Below are positions 11,061 through 23,100 of a DNA stretch of 64,000 nt, one piece after another. Both the position numbers and the translations under genes were made by a program. Numbering within the stretch: position 1 is the first letter of the stretch; the number at the start of each line of letters is the position of its first letter. A model generated the notes under the pieces. It did not search any database and was not told the origin of the DNA. It saw only the letters and a program-made list of their open reading frames with translations. The DNA is from Owenia fusiformis (taxonomy: Eukaryota > Annelida > Polychaeta > Sabellida > Oweniidae), in contig CAIIXF020000010.1 in the NCBI GenBank assembly GCA_903813345.2, positions 16,937,181 through 17,001,180 on the forward strand, given 5' to 3'.

Positions 11061-12470
11061 GATGCAGTGGGATATAAGGCATTGTTTGGTGGAATTTCAA
11101 TTCAATTCATTTTGTTCCTTAGCAACAACGGTTGCTATGGTAACCAAAAGTAGGGGTTAACGGAGCAGTTAAAAAATGAAGGGCTTGATCAACATAAATA
11201 TGCTCATAAATATCTCAAAATGACAGTTATTTTCAAATATTTGGTTTCATATTGTCTCAAGCCCTGAAGTCATGACAACTGTAACATATATTACATCATC
11301 ATGCTATTGTGATGTCACACAAAGCAGTGACACCAGGACACTGCCATTTTCAGTCCTTCTTGGATGGAGCAAAATTTGATTAAAATAGCAATGAAAAAGC
11401 AAGAATCACGTATAAACATCCGTGCTGAGATTAAATTTAATGCTTTGAAGAAGTTTTCAGTATTGGAGACCTAATGAGGTTTGTTGGAAGTCTATGGGAA
11501 AGAAAAAGTTTAAAAAATCTACAGTATATAGGTGGTATTCTGTGTTTGTATTCTGAATATGCTGTGAGAACCGAGATGACCAATCTTGGAAAATATGGTT
11601 TTGAGGGTGCATACCTAGAATGGTCGAGGATGTGCCAAAAATGCATTGATTGTCATGGCGAATACTTTGAGAAAGAGTGAGATTGCACCAGAAGGATAAG
11701 GAATCAATAGTCCTGCACAGAATTGATGTGGTCCACAAAATGACTCTCTAGAAGTCACGGATTAAATCACGTCCTGAATATCAGTTGAGACTTGTATATT
11801 TAACTAGCAATTTGTGACAAACAATGTGCTCCGTGGACCCTGTTGTGACGTCATGATTGGAACTCTCACTTTACTGAAGTTGGGTGTAACTTTTTGAAAT
11901 TTTCACAAAATGATTATCACATGTTTGTGGTTCTGTGTTCCAAGTTTGAATAAAACCTGGTTGATAGAAGTGGAGTTATAGCATTTGTCCCACTACTTAT
12001 GAATCCCCCCTCGTACATACAAAATTAGGTTAGAGGCATTATCAAAAGGCTCATATATCAACTGAAGGTTACCATGCATCTGTTATGTCATTTTCAAAAT
12101 GAATAAAGTAGGAAGTGCAATACCAGCATCCCAAAGTTCTATTTGGGCCCTATTGCTGATTGGTTGAGCACAATGCTACAAAAATAGCGCTTTGATCTAC
12201 TATTACTTACGGTACATTATATTAGTCTAATCATGGTGATTTAAGGAAAGTGATTTTTATGAGGGTCCATAAAGATAAGACTTCGTTAACTCTCACCTCT
12301 ATAAGCTCATGCATCAACTTTATACTTTGTGTGTTCTGTTGGGATTATAAGCATTTTGTGTGAGGGCTATTTAAAAAATAGGTTCTCACAGCATTTGAAT
12401 CGATGGAACATCCCAAAATAAGTTGAAAAGGCATTCAAATAAGGTGTTTTCTCTATATAAGGCGTTGAAA
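11061..12470. other. Intergenic; no upstream exon recognised
   Basis: A block near 11126-11150 (GGTTGCTATGGTAAC) matches a word inside the TIRs of the mariner element at 5839-7332 and may be a fragment of a related copy. The frames at 11437-11738 overlap on both strands without protein-like composition or splice sites. Missing 5' exons of the TPR-like gene could lie here or to the left, but none could be supported. Confidence 0.4.
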
Positions 12471-12640
12471 ATATAATGTATGTGCACTAATTTTACTGTT
12501 TATTGCTTTATCATTAATTTGTGTAACCCCAATTTAGATCAACAATAAAAGGTCCCATTTGAACGTGTTGTTTAATCATTTTCCTGAGTAAGAAATTGTT
12601 TGAGATATTTGACTTTTAAAAACAAATTGTTGGCTTTTCT
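12470..12640 (+). repeat. Repeat copy, inverted partner at 17925-18090
   Basis: The stretch around GATCAACAATAAAAGGTCCC, then GTGTTGTTTAATCATTTTCC and TTTGAGATATTTGACTTTTA is the reverse complement of the sequence at about 17936-18080 with few changes. The pair forms a 170-bp inverted repeat separated by about 5.3 kb and encloses most of the TPR-like exons. Confidence 0.75.
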
Positions 12641-12711
12641 TTTATTAATATTTGAATTTTCCACCATTTTTATCTTTATAAAATTAATATCTGATAATTT
12701 TGTAATTGCAG

Positions 12712-15700
12712 ATAGCGAGGAACATCTCTGCTGTTTACTTGCTTCTCTCCATTCTGAAAATGTACGACGTCAGGTGACCAACAAGGACACGTCACTCAAT
12801 GACCTTGAACTTGTATACAACTCTCTGCTAATGAGCAAAGGTAAGTCTAGCATTTCCTCACATATAGGCCTTTTTTATGTCCCCACCACATAGTGTGGGG
12901 CCATATTGTCGGCCTAGGCGCGTCCGTCCGTCCGTCCGTCTGTCTGTCCGTCCGTCCGTACGTCGGGCAGTTTTCTCCAAAACCGCTACCAATATCACAT
13001 TCAAATTTTCAGGGATAACTTATGAGTGCATACAGATGTGGACGAAAAAGTTTCAACTCGATACCTACTTCCTGTCGGCCATTTTGAAGTCAAATGCTAA
13101 AATCCTTGTCTGCAAACTTTAAGAAAAATGGCTTCACTGTTGTTTTTAAAACTTTAACATCCTGTTCAGCTCACTTGATTCTAGATCTGATTAGGTTTTG
13201 GACCTGTTAGCCCAGTCATGGCAGCCATTTTGAATGTCTTAAGAAAAGTTAGCGTGCGATAATACTTTGTATCATATTGAATGGTGTTTTTGAGTTTTCA
13301 TACTTAGACTATTTAGTAGCTTTATAAATAATTTCAGGTGTACTTTATTGTTAAAGCCTATGTTATTGTTAACAGTAGTTATATGTGCTAATTTTGTAAA
13401 AAGAAATCAGCAAAAACTTATAATCACTTTTTTATTGTCGGCCATTTTGGATTTTTCAATCTTTAAATCTTGTCTGTAAAGTCTTGTCTATGCGTTTTCA
13501 GGCGAACCGTTTGGTAGATCATTTTCAAATTTTCAGGGATGATTCTTAGTATGAAAATGTAGATCTGATTAGTTTTTGGCATTCTGGGTAAATGTCAAGG
13601 CAGCCATTTTGGATTTTCTGTCCTAAAATCTTGTCTGTGAAGTCTTGTCTACGCGTTTTCAGGCGAACCGTTTTGTAGATCATTTTCAAATTTTCAGGGA
13701 TGATTCTTAGTATGAAAATCTAGATCTGATTAGTTTTTTGGCATTCTGGGTAAATGTCAAGGCAGCCATTTTTGATTTTCCGTCTTAAAATCTTGTCTCT
13801 AAAGACTTGTCTATGCATTTCCAGGTGAAGCATTTGGTAGATCAATTTCAAATTTTCAGGGATGATTCTTAGAATGAAAATCTAGATCTTATAAGTTTTT
13901 TGGCATTCTGGGTAAATGTCAATAAGCCATTTTGGATTTTCCGACCTAAAATCTTGTCAGTAAAGTCTTGTCTATGCGTTTTCAGGTGAACCATTTGGTA
14001 GATCAATTTCAAATTTTCAGGGATGATTCTTATATGAAAATCTAGATCTGATTAGTTTTTTGGCATTCTGGGTAAATGTCAAGGCAGCCATTTTGGATTT
14101 TCCATCCTAAAATCTTGTCTGTAAAGTCTTGTCTTCGCGTTTTCAGGTGAACTGTTTGGTAGATCAATTTCAAATTTTTAGGGATGATTCTTAGTATGAA
14201 AATCTAGATCTGATTAGTTTTTTGGCATTCTGGGTAAATGTCAAGGCAGCCATTTTGGATTTTCCATCCTAAAATCTTGCCTGTAAAGTCTTGTCTACGT
14301 GTTTTCAGGTGAACTGTTTGGTAGATCAATTTCAAATATTCAGGGATGATTCTTAGTATGAAAATCTAGAACTGATTAGTTTTTAGGCATTCTGAGCAAA
14401 TGTCAAGGCAGCCATTTTGGATTTTTCTGTCCTAAAATCTTGTTTGTAAAGTATTGTTTACGCGTTTTCTGGTTTACTGTTTGACGGATCAATTTCAAAT
14501 TTTCAGGGATGGTTCTTAGTATGAAAATCTACAGCTGACTAATTTTTTGGGCATTCTTGGTAAATTTTAAGGTGGCCATTTTGCATTTTCCCTTTCAAAA
14601 TTGTAACAGTAGTCTTGTCTACTCATTTCCAGGATAACCATTAGACGGGATCACCCATTGGTGGGGACATATTGTACACATTTGTGTTCTTGTATTTGCA
14701 TTATTTTACATTATAGGGGTGTCTAGTGGCAGTATGTGTAGATTAAAAGTTGCATATTTGGTGGTTGGTTATGCCATTGAAGATCAGTCTCAGATCAGTC
14801 ATAAAATGTGAATTCAGTTTTGCCTGGATCTGACTTAAGATGGGGTCTTATGGAATAGACCATAAGAACAAGGAGTAGAATGGGGACTAACCATTTTACC
14901 CTTTTCCTGAGAAATTTTCCTTTTTTCCTTCCCCTCCTTCCTACAGTACATAAGACCAGATTTTATGGATTCCATCCTTTTATGTATCAAGTACACCATC
15001 ACAAACTCCCTTTATTGCCTGATATCAGACCTAAACCTATTTTGCCCAAATCCAATTTTTATGTCACCACCAAAAAGTGGTGACATATTGTTATGGTCTC
15101 CGTTTATTTCAATTGTGCTTACATATTTGTGCTGATATATTTGAAGAAAACATTTCATACTTTATTTAGTTGAGGCTGCCATATGGACAAGTGAGAGTAA
15201 CACAGACCTCCAGGGCCTGCACCAATGGTCAGTAAGACATCATGTGGCTTCATTACTCACGCAGGGAAAGTTCACAGAGGCAAATGAGTTCTTAAGTCAG
15301 GCAAGTGGCTGAGTCAAAGAGCAAAAGTAATTATGTTCTGGGGAAAGGGTAGTTTAAAGGGAGGATTGTGTTACACTAATTCCATTTTACTGTCATAAGC
15401 TGAGATGAGATGAGATGATGATTAAGATGAAAAAGGAGAGGGTACAATTCTAAATTCTGAAGAAGAAAACTGTTTTGATCTGTCTTCCAAAACTTCTGAT
15501 TTGTTTTTAGCAGTTTATACCTATGGGTATCTAATGCATAAATGTAACACTAGATGATTATACTACATGAATAAATCAAAAAATAGATATTATGCATACA
15601 ATTTTCATTTTTATAATTGCATGGAAAGAATTTTGACAGAATTTGTTACTGCTACCTAATTGATATTTTTTAAAATATAATTGCAGGCAAAGGAGATCTA

Positions 15701-18302
15701 CAGCAATGATGATGACCTAGATGCACTACTGGCCTATGCGAGTGGGGACTCCCTACTGGCCAACCAGAACAGCACAGGACCTTCCCTCAGTCTCAAGGTA
15801 CAAACAATCATTTGAATAGAAAGATCTGTAACAAATTGAGTACATTTGTATTTCTTTAAATACCAGATTTTCTCGCATATACGCCCCCCTAAATTTAGGC
15901 CCATGGGCCAAAAATCGAATGTAGTACGCTTATACGCCCATGGGCCTATAAAAAATGACTATTTATTGATTTTCTCAATAAATTCAAGAGTATTTTGTCA
16001 CTGGCAGATCGTTCTGTCTTTACTTTGTTTCAACATTAAGTTCAACGCTGTGCCGTAAGTGGCAGTGGTGGATCGTTTTGTTGTTACTTTGTTTCAACAT
16101 TAAGTCCAAGGTTGTAGGTGACATTTCCTTTATAATTCTTACAAAACATGCGGTAGGACTACAACAGTAGGTACGGTAGTCTTTGAGGATGATGGCTGAT
16201 GCCCACCATCTTCTCACCTTTACGCCCACTGGGCCAAAAATCGAAAGTAGTACACTTATACGCCCATGGGCGAAAAATTAGAGGTAAAATAACAGACGAA
16301 ATTACCCCTTCTTTCAGTCATACGCCCAGGGCTTATATGCGAGAAAATCCGGTACCAGTGCATTTTGATTTACATTATATGAATGTTCAGGGTTTTCTGG
16401 TCAATGTTTTCATCTCATGATACTTGTTAATTCAATATTGATACAAGCAATAATTTTTTAGTATACAATCTTATAATGTGATTCACTTGAGTGAACAATT
16501 ATCAGAACAAAAGGCGACAGAAGTAATTTACTTGTGTTAGAATACTATGACATCATATAGAGAAAACTGAAAAATTTTATTTACTTCAGATCCCTAGTCA
16601 ATATAAAAACAAACCCAAAATGAATAAAATTGATGCATTAATATATATTTTTAGTTGCAGTCTGAAGTGAATGTATACCAGGGTCTGGTAGATGAGGCAC
16701 ATGTTGTGTATAAACAGATCCTTGCTTCATGTCTCGACACCAGGTACTTTAAACTTCAGTACCTTCATAGCAATTATGGTCGTTCCTATTAGGCCACATT
16801 TTACAGTAATATGCAATTTTCGGGGAAATCGACTTATCGGTTTTGATAAAAAGATGGTGCTATTCATGTTTCAAGATTCTCTGCCTCCATTCTTAATGTT
16901 TTAAATGCATTCAATTTTCTACAACAGAATTGAAACTGATAAAAATGAACTGATATGCACTGAAAAGCAATGCATGTGCACATGCCGTAAATGGGTAATG
17001 CTATTAACATTTTGTGAATCGGACGCAATTTCTATATTTTTCTTTGCAGCACTGCTAATGTAAGAGAGGCTACTTTACTGAGACTTGCTCATTTGGCCTT
17101 TAAAGAAGTTCTGGTAGGTTCACTTACTACTCTGTTTACTCCAGAAGATGTACATGTAGTCTCTTACTTACTGCCTGGCAAAATTGTAAATTATGAAACC
17201 TAAACATGCAAACTACTAGTTTAACACTAGAAAACTTGAATTTTAATTTTCCAGTTTGTGTGTCTTAATGTTTATGATCCATTGATATGATTTATTATAG
17301 GGTATTGGTAGTGGTGGGGATGCCTGGAAATGGAAGGATGTTGCCTATGAAGCTCTTCAAGAGTTAAGACGTGTTAACCCATGGTCCCCTGCTGCAATGC
17401 TGATGAAGGGCATCCTTAGCATGGTCCATGAGAAAAATGCAAGGTAATTAGTTTTAATTGACTTATGGTCTCTGGAGGTCTTTACTCTCAAATACGAATG
17501 AATAGAGTATTTTGATTTCATTTAATATTGTAATATCTGTTAATGATCTTTTCATTTTGGTAATGCTTATTGAGAACTTTGCATATTGGTCCATTATGCT
17601 TTATAACTAGCTTTTGAAACAACCAGAGTATACTTATGTTTGAATTGAAGTATGTTGATGCAAGGTAACACATTCATGATTGTTATATTGTAGAAAAGCC
17701 AAGCGAGTCTTCCAAGAGATGTTGCAGAACTCCCCCGTGGGATCTGAAGCTACCCTAGCTCCCTCTATTGCTAGGAGTAATCTACTAAAGCTATTGATGC
17801 GGAAAGAGACTACAGAAGAAGCGAAGGTCAGTAGTTTTTGAAGCCATCAGACAAATGCTGATAATTGGGCATGTTTTATGATTCAAAAATGGTGGGAAAT
17901 TCAAATATTAATAAAAGAAACACCAACAATTTGTTTTTAAAAGTCAAATATCTCAAACAATTTCTTTCTCGGGAAAATGATTAAACAACACGTTTGAACT
18001 TTGAATGGGACCTTTTGTTGTTGATCTAAATGGGGGCTACCTAAATTAATGACAAAACAAATATACAGTAAAATTAGTGGATTTAGAAAGGAAATTATGC
18101 CAAAATTGCGCACAGTATTAAAATGATGACAAATATTGTGTCCTGTGTTCATACTGTATTTTAGTTTTTTGAAATTTAATTGTTTTTAATCTCATTGTTG
18201 CAGGAGCTATTAAAGGAGTACCCTGATGATAAAAATCTTCAGAAGCTGTTTGAGGACATCAAAATTTCAATAGCTCCTAAAGAGGCTAAAGTGGAATGGT
18301 GA
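12712..18302 (+). CDS. TPR-like alpha-helical repeat protein, C-terminal eight exons
   Basis: Exons: 12712-12840, 15170-15300, 15687-15797, 16655-16743, 17050-17113, 17301-17443, 17694-17826 and 18204-18302 (TGA). They join in frame to about 299 residues ending in EAKVEW. All introns are GT-AG except the one after 15300, whose donor is GCAAGT. The protein is a run of amphipathic helices with TPR-like spacing (LTQGKFTEANEFLSQAKEIY, GILSMVHEKNARKAKRVFQE, LLMRKETTEEAKELLKEYP) and no catalytic motif, signal peptide or membrane segment. The first exon begins inside a codon, so the N-terminus is upstream and was not found. TPR scaffolds such as SKI3/TTC37 are one family to test, but I do not recognise it. 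Its 3' end converges on NOMO. Confidence 0.85.
12877..14670 (+). mobile_element. Hairpin-ended tandem-array element (pearl/Helentron-like)
   Basis: The left end ATGTCCCCACC forms a hairpin (CCCCAC 12881-12886 with GTGGGG 12895-12900). A CATATTGT block and a (GTCC)n microsatellite at about 12924-12960 follow. A tandem array with period 161-164 bp then runs from 13441 to about 14650. GCCATTTT markers at 13441, 13603, 13764, 13926, 14087, 14249, 14411 and 14575 show seven full periods. The right end repeats the reverse complement of the first arm, GGTGGGGACAT at 14660-14670. Microsatellite plus ~160-bp array is the layout of bivalve pearl elements and of non-autonomous Helentrons. It fills the intron between the first two exons of the TPR-like gene. 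Confidence 0.8.
15061..15100 (+). repeat. Perfect 10-bp hairpin, ATGTCACCAC family
   Basis: ATGTCACCAC (15061-15070), six-base loop, GTGGTGACAT (15077-15086), then ATTGTTATGGTCTCC. It is the left end of an element related to 12877-14670 but with a changed stem. A minus-strand relative lies at about 22339-22393. Only the terminus is present here, 84 bp before the exon at 15170. Confidence 0.65.
15301..15302 (+). other. GC splice donor of a GC-AG intron
   Basis: The exon ends AGTCAG and the intron begins GCAAGT. The next exon starts at 15687 after TTGCAG. This keeps the frame (LSQ then AKEIY), and AG|GCAAGT is the standard context of the rare GC-AG intron class. Confidence 0.85.
15863..16352. 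mobile_element. TA-flanked MITE in a TPR-like gene intron
   Basis: The ends CCAGATTTTCTCGCATATA and TATATGCGAGAAAATCCGG are inverted repeats flanked by TA on both sides (15861-15862 and 16353-16354). The interior carries repeated GCCCATGGGC palindromes and ACGCCCA words. The TA duplication and short TIRs fit a Tc1/mariner or pogo-type MITE of 490 bp. No reading frame of transposase type is present. Confidence 0.8.
17925..18090 (-). repeat. Repeat copy, inverted partner of 12470-12640
   Basis: The minus strand reads like 12470-12640 (GGTAGCCCCCATTTAGATC, GTGTTGTTTAATCATTTTCC, TTTGAGATATTTGACTTTTA). It lies in the last intron of the TPR-like gene. Confidence 0.75.
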
Positions 18303-18494
18303 TTTTGTGAACAAATTGTCTGAAAAGTGCATCTAGGGATATGAATATTCATGGACCATACATCAGACTTAAATATACTAGAATCTTTTTGTTAAAATAT
18401 TTGGCAAAACTGTCTCTGAATGACCATTGAAGATTCATTATACATGTAGGAGTCTCGGAGCTTTGTTGCACTGCAGGTATTACATTACGCTTGT

Positions 18495-18500
18495 AATAAA
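18495..18500 (+). terminator. Candidate poly(A) signal of the TPR-like gene
   Basis: AATAAA lies 193 bp after the stop codon at 18302. A second AATAAA is at 18731. Confidence 0.45.
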
Positions 18501-19603
18501 TCAAATCCTGCAAAAAATGGCATTTATTTGGTGATTCCTCATCCTGAGAAAAATCATCCGAGGTAAAGGAAGGTGCAGGGATCAATGCTGCAAATTAATA
18601 GTATGGAGCCCCATTGAATGAATATGAGCATTTTTTCAGAAGAATGGTATTTGTCCACAAATGTACTTCTTGCGCCATGTGCAGAGGTTAGTTCTAGAGT
18701 AAATGGAAAGGGTAGTAGAGTTGGAAATTGAATAAAAAAATTACAAATCCAATGTTTTGTATTGTTAGAAGTTTGGTGATGACATTACATATATGTCACA
18801 TACTTTAACACAAGACAATTTTACAGTATAAAAGATTTATACATTCTTTATTCCCTATTTTATCTTACATGATAAGAGGACAACACATACAGGATGTAGA
18901 AATATTTACAATCTACTTTGAGAATTCAATATATACAATCAGACTTTGAGTGGAGGAGATGGTTCAAAATATTTATCATTAGGGAGGTGAAGCTACACAT
19001 ATTTAAGAGAACTTTTACATGAATGTGTAACGTCTCCAAGGATTACTGCCCCCCTCTCATTTGGTTTCTCCATGGACCTATAGCACACACATTCTTTATA
19101 CTCAACAGAACAAAGAAGTACAATAGAACCTGTGTAAGTGGAACACCCTTGGGACCACAAAAAGAGTTCACTAGGGAGGTGTCCCACTAATAGAGGTTCA
19201 TTAACATGGAGTACAAGTATATAGGCCATGGGATTTTAGAAACACTGTTCCACTTGTGAGGTGTTTCACTTACAGAGGTGTTCCACTTAGCAGGTTCTAC
19301 AGTTCTATGAAGGGGAGCGTAATTCCCGAGAGGACCATGCTTCTCATGTTAAGTTCTAAAAAAGTGCAGCTCTTATTATCCCATGGTTGAGCTCAAATCT
19401 GTATAGTATTAAATATTGTGAACACATATCAACTTGTGGATAAAAATGGTTTCACTCCAATTCTCCAGAATCTTATAGGAAATTTTTTGGTGTGACTAAG
19501 ACATAATATACTAATCACTTTTACAAGAACAAGTCTGAATATGTACTTTTTACAACCTCTTACAAAATGTGTACATCACTCAAGAGTGGACTAATAAATA
19601 TTA

Positions 19604-19609
19604 TTTATT
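19604..19609 (-). terminator. Candidate NOMO poly(A) signal
   Basis: AATAAA on the minus strand lies about 490 bp beyond the NOMO stop codon. Others farther on (18847-18852) are equally possible. Confidence 0.35.
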
Positions 19610-20100
19610 TCATATATAGGCACATTAAAGAAAAATTAATACACTGAAATTAAAGGAAATTGAAACTTGAAAGGGCCAAATTGCAGAGACCCATTCATAT
19701 GTTGTATAAAAGGATTGAATTTACAATAAATATAAACACAATCTGAACACAATAACTTTAAAAAACAAAATTGAATTAGATATAACAATACCATTAATAG
19801 AATAATGTTGAAATAAAAAAAATTACAAAAACTACAAGTAACATTTTGTTTCTACTACATAAGACAAATTGTGAAATACATCAGACAGATTACAAGGCTT
19901 TACTGTAAATCCCTTAAATCATCAATAACTACCATTTTCATATATTCGAGGCATATTTCAATCATATCATAACATCATTTACTTTATTGATCCAATTCAT
20001 CATTAAAAATTAATTTCATAGAGTACTATTCTGTATTTTGGTAGATCAATAATTTTGCATGATCTATTTGTTAAATTAAAATATCCTAAATTAATTTTAA

Positions 20101-23100
20101 TCACGCCTTCCTCGCTTTATTTTTCTTTTTGCCCATGATTTCTTCAGCAATACCCGCAATGTCGTCATTATCAGATTGAGGCTGGGGAATGTTCTGAGCT
20201 ATTTGCTTATTCACGGCACTTCGTAATTGTATAACACCTTGAGATAACATGGGTAGTAGCTGAAATATAGATACAGTGCAAAACTATGAATTCTGAAATA
20301 TTGAGATTAGATTGAATTTACTATTTCAGGTTTGTTTCAATCATATAAAGTTGTAACATTGAATCTAATTACTAACCAAAAATTTCAATAAGGCCTAAGT
20401 TCAGCTTTAATGTCTTGTTTAAGAACCCCTATTCTTAATATCTGAAAATGGATTCAAGCAATACTCTCCCACATGAATCAATACTACTTCTTTAGACTCA
20501 ATATGCAGGATGAAGTCAATTGCATCCCCATGTTAAGTCAATGGCACCCTTGCTGAAATTCTCATTGTTTCTCAGAAGAACTCAAGTTGACTGAATCTCA
20601 ACAATCAAAATCATTTGGAATAGTTTTGCTAGAAACCATTTTCAATAGTAAGAATAGGGGTTCTTAAACAGGAAATTGGGCTTGCTTTTTGGAACTTTTT
20701 GTTGGCTCTAATCCGTGTCAACCAATTGTCACTTTCACACCAAAATCCTCGTAAAAGGCTTACTTTGAAATGAATTCAGTTCAATTCTAACTTTACTCAA
20801 TTAATCAAGGCTGTATATACGTTTTAAGATGAAACATTAACTCTATTATTTCTCACCTTCTGGTAATTATAAGCCAGGGCTAACACAAGTAAAGTGAGAG
20901 GGAGTACTAAGACTGAACTCTGCGCCAATTCTTGCTCTATTGGACGTGGCTGAAATCAAACAGAACGTTTCAAAGATTAAGGACAGTTCATATATACAAT
21001 ATAATATGACATCCAGGAATAAATAAAGCAGTATTAGGTTAGATATAATATAATGATGATTTTAATTTAGTATCTTATCTTTACTTCCCATAATTCATAG
21101 ATCATATTTAATTAAAAAACATTTCGTACACAGAGTTACATTAAACTGCAAAAGATTTAACCCAGTGTTCATAATCTTGTAAAAGGCTGCCAAGTGGAAC
21201 ACCTGTGCCAGTAGAACACTTTTCAACTCTGTGACATTACAATTGAATGTGAAATAAACCTCCGAATGTGGAACACTTTTAAGAGGTACCAATTACCATG
21301 CAAAGTGTTCCGCTAATACCTTGGTCACATATGCTCCGATTGAGCGTTTTGTTCAATATTATATTCAATTTTGGACAAAATACTCAATCCGCCGGGCGCC
21401 GTGGTGAAAATCAGAGCAAATGTGACCAAGGCATTACACAGTTTTACTATACTTACTTTTGGATTGAACTTAAAGGTGAAGTGCTTGTATGTGGTGTCTG
21501 CTGTGAACTGGGTCTCAGGCAGAGTGAAGTCATGGGTGGAGCGACCAAGAGTGCTGGTCAATCGTAGGGAATACCTCTGAAACATCATAACATATATATA
21601 CAAATGTTAAGATAAACAATTCACCATATATAGTTAGGATTTTTATGAAACTGCCAATTTTGTTAAGTTCATTTTAAATCCAAAAGAACTTTGAGAATTT
21701 ACAATTATTGCAACTTTCATTATTAAGCTAAAACACAGAATTGTATGATTACTAATATTTACTTATTAAATACTGTATTATGAATCGCCCTTTTTGATTG
21801 AGCTTTTCAAGCAAACTTAACCACACACTATCAAGTATGCAATTAAGTTGTATTTATTATTGACAGAAATGAAACCTTTATTTGAATGTCATGTCATATT
21901 AACTGTGTGGCAATTTTTTTGTATCTTGATTAAAACATTGCCAATAGACCTTCCACATCTCTTAAATAATTGAACATGACATAACAAGTAAAACTCCAAC
22001 TTCATAATTTGTGAGTCGTGATACAACATTAATATGCAAACTATCAAAGTAAGAGACATGCACAGACAGCAGGTATAAAAACTCGGAAAATCTTATGAAG
22101 CGTAACAAATTATTCATCACAGAAAGTCAGAAAGAAGACAAACAAAACATAAGAGAAAATGTTAAGATTCATTGCTCTCCTTACTTTAGCTGTAGTAGCA
22201 TTCGGGACAGGTAAGCATTATTTCTAACTTGTAATAAATGTAACAATAGGGAATTATAAATGTAAAAATGACAGTGATTGTGACAGATACCTACTGCTAC
22301 TAATGGGGAGATTTCAAAGACAAACCGCAGAACACCATTCATAAAAAAGTTGGAGACTACAACATATGTAACCACTTGTGGTGGTGACATAAAAATCAAT
22401 TTCAAAGCTAATTTAACACTGACAAGAGGCTTTAAATGATATTGTAGGTGATGGAATTCATGAGAGATGGAGTAAAGGCTACAAAGGGACAATATCTAAT
22501 GCAGACTGTGGTGGAGAATTCAATGAAGAGGAACCAGCTTGTAGTCCATCATGTACGATTGATCTCAAGTTCCCTGTAGAGCTTGAAAATCTCAATGTAA
22601 GTTATACAGGGTGACACAAAAAGTGCTACCCTGTCACCCTGTATTAGAGGAAGCACTGTTCCTATTAGAATTCAAATCAGAAATTGAACTTCACCTGGGA
22701 ATATCATTGAGAGTACATCACCCAGAAAATGTTTTTTTCTGAAAATTGTCAATTGATTTAAGAAATAAAGAAATGTTTAAGCAGGAGTGCATGTACTTAA
22801 CCATACACATAATGCATGAGGGCAGACCCCAATTACATTTTCAGGATAGGTTAGTGCATACACAAATGCTTTTAAATCCAAAAAAAGAATGATACAGGGG
22901 TCTTTCTTGCAATTCAAATATATCGCTTCTTTATAAAAAATGACATTGTCAAGTTCTTTATGAAACCCTGATGCACTTTGATGTCACTCTTTTAGCATTA
23001 ATGACACTGCTCAGTTCATTACGAAACCATGTGTCTTGGATTATTTCTCTCAAATACTCTAAGGTGAATGGCTGAGACACACTTGATATATTTGAATTAA

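Larger units (their letters stand above)
18303..20100. other. 3' UTRs of the convergent TPR-like and NOMO genes
   Basis: No coding exon is present. AATAAA at 18495-18500 and 18731-18736 could end the plus-strand transcript, and TTTATT at 19604-19609 and 18847-18852 (AATAAA on minus) could end NOMO. Words GTGGAACAC, GAGGTTCATT and CACTTACAGAGG at 19130-19300 belong to a repeat also seen near 21185, 34460, 35590 and 59470. Confidence 0.5.

Noticed and set aside
11437-11738. Overlapping frames on both strands as an upstream exon of the TPR-like gene
   Set aside because: No acceptor/donor pair gives a frame consistent with the exon at 12712, and the peptides lack helical-repeat character.
12600-12893. 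Start codon at 12600 for the TPR-like gene
   Set aside because: The hydrophobic leader is AT-rich intron read-through before a clear acceptor (TTGTAATTGCAG). The coding exon begins inside a codon at 12712.
13441-14650. CRISPR array
   Set aside because: The 162-bp units are diverged tandem copies without short repeats and unique spacers, and the genome is eukaryotic.
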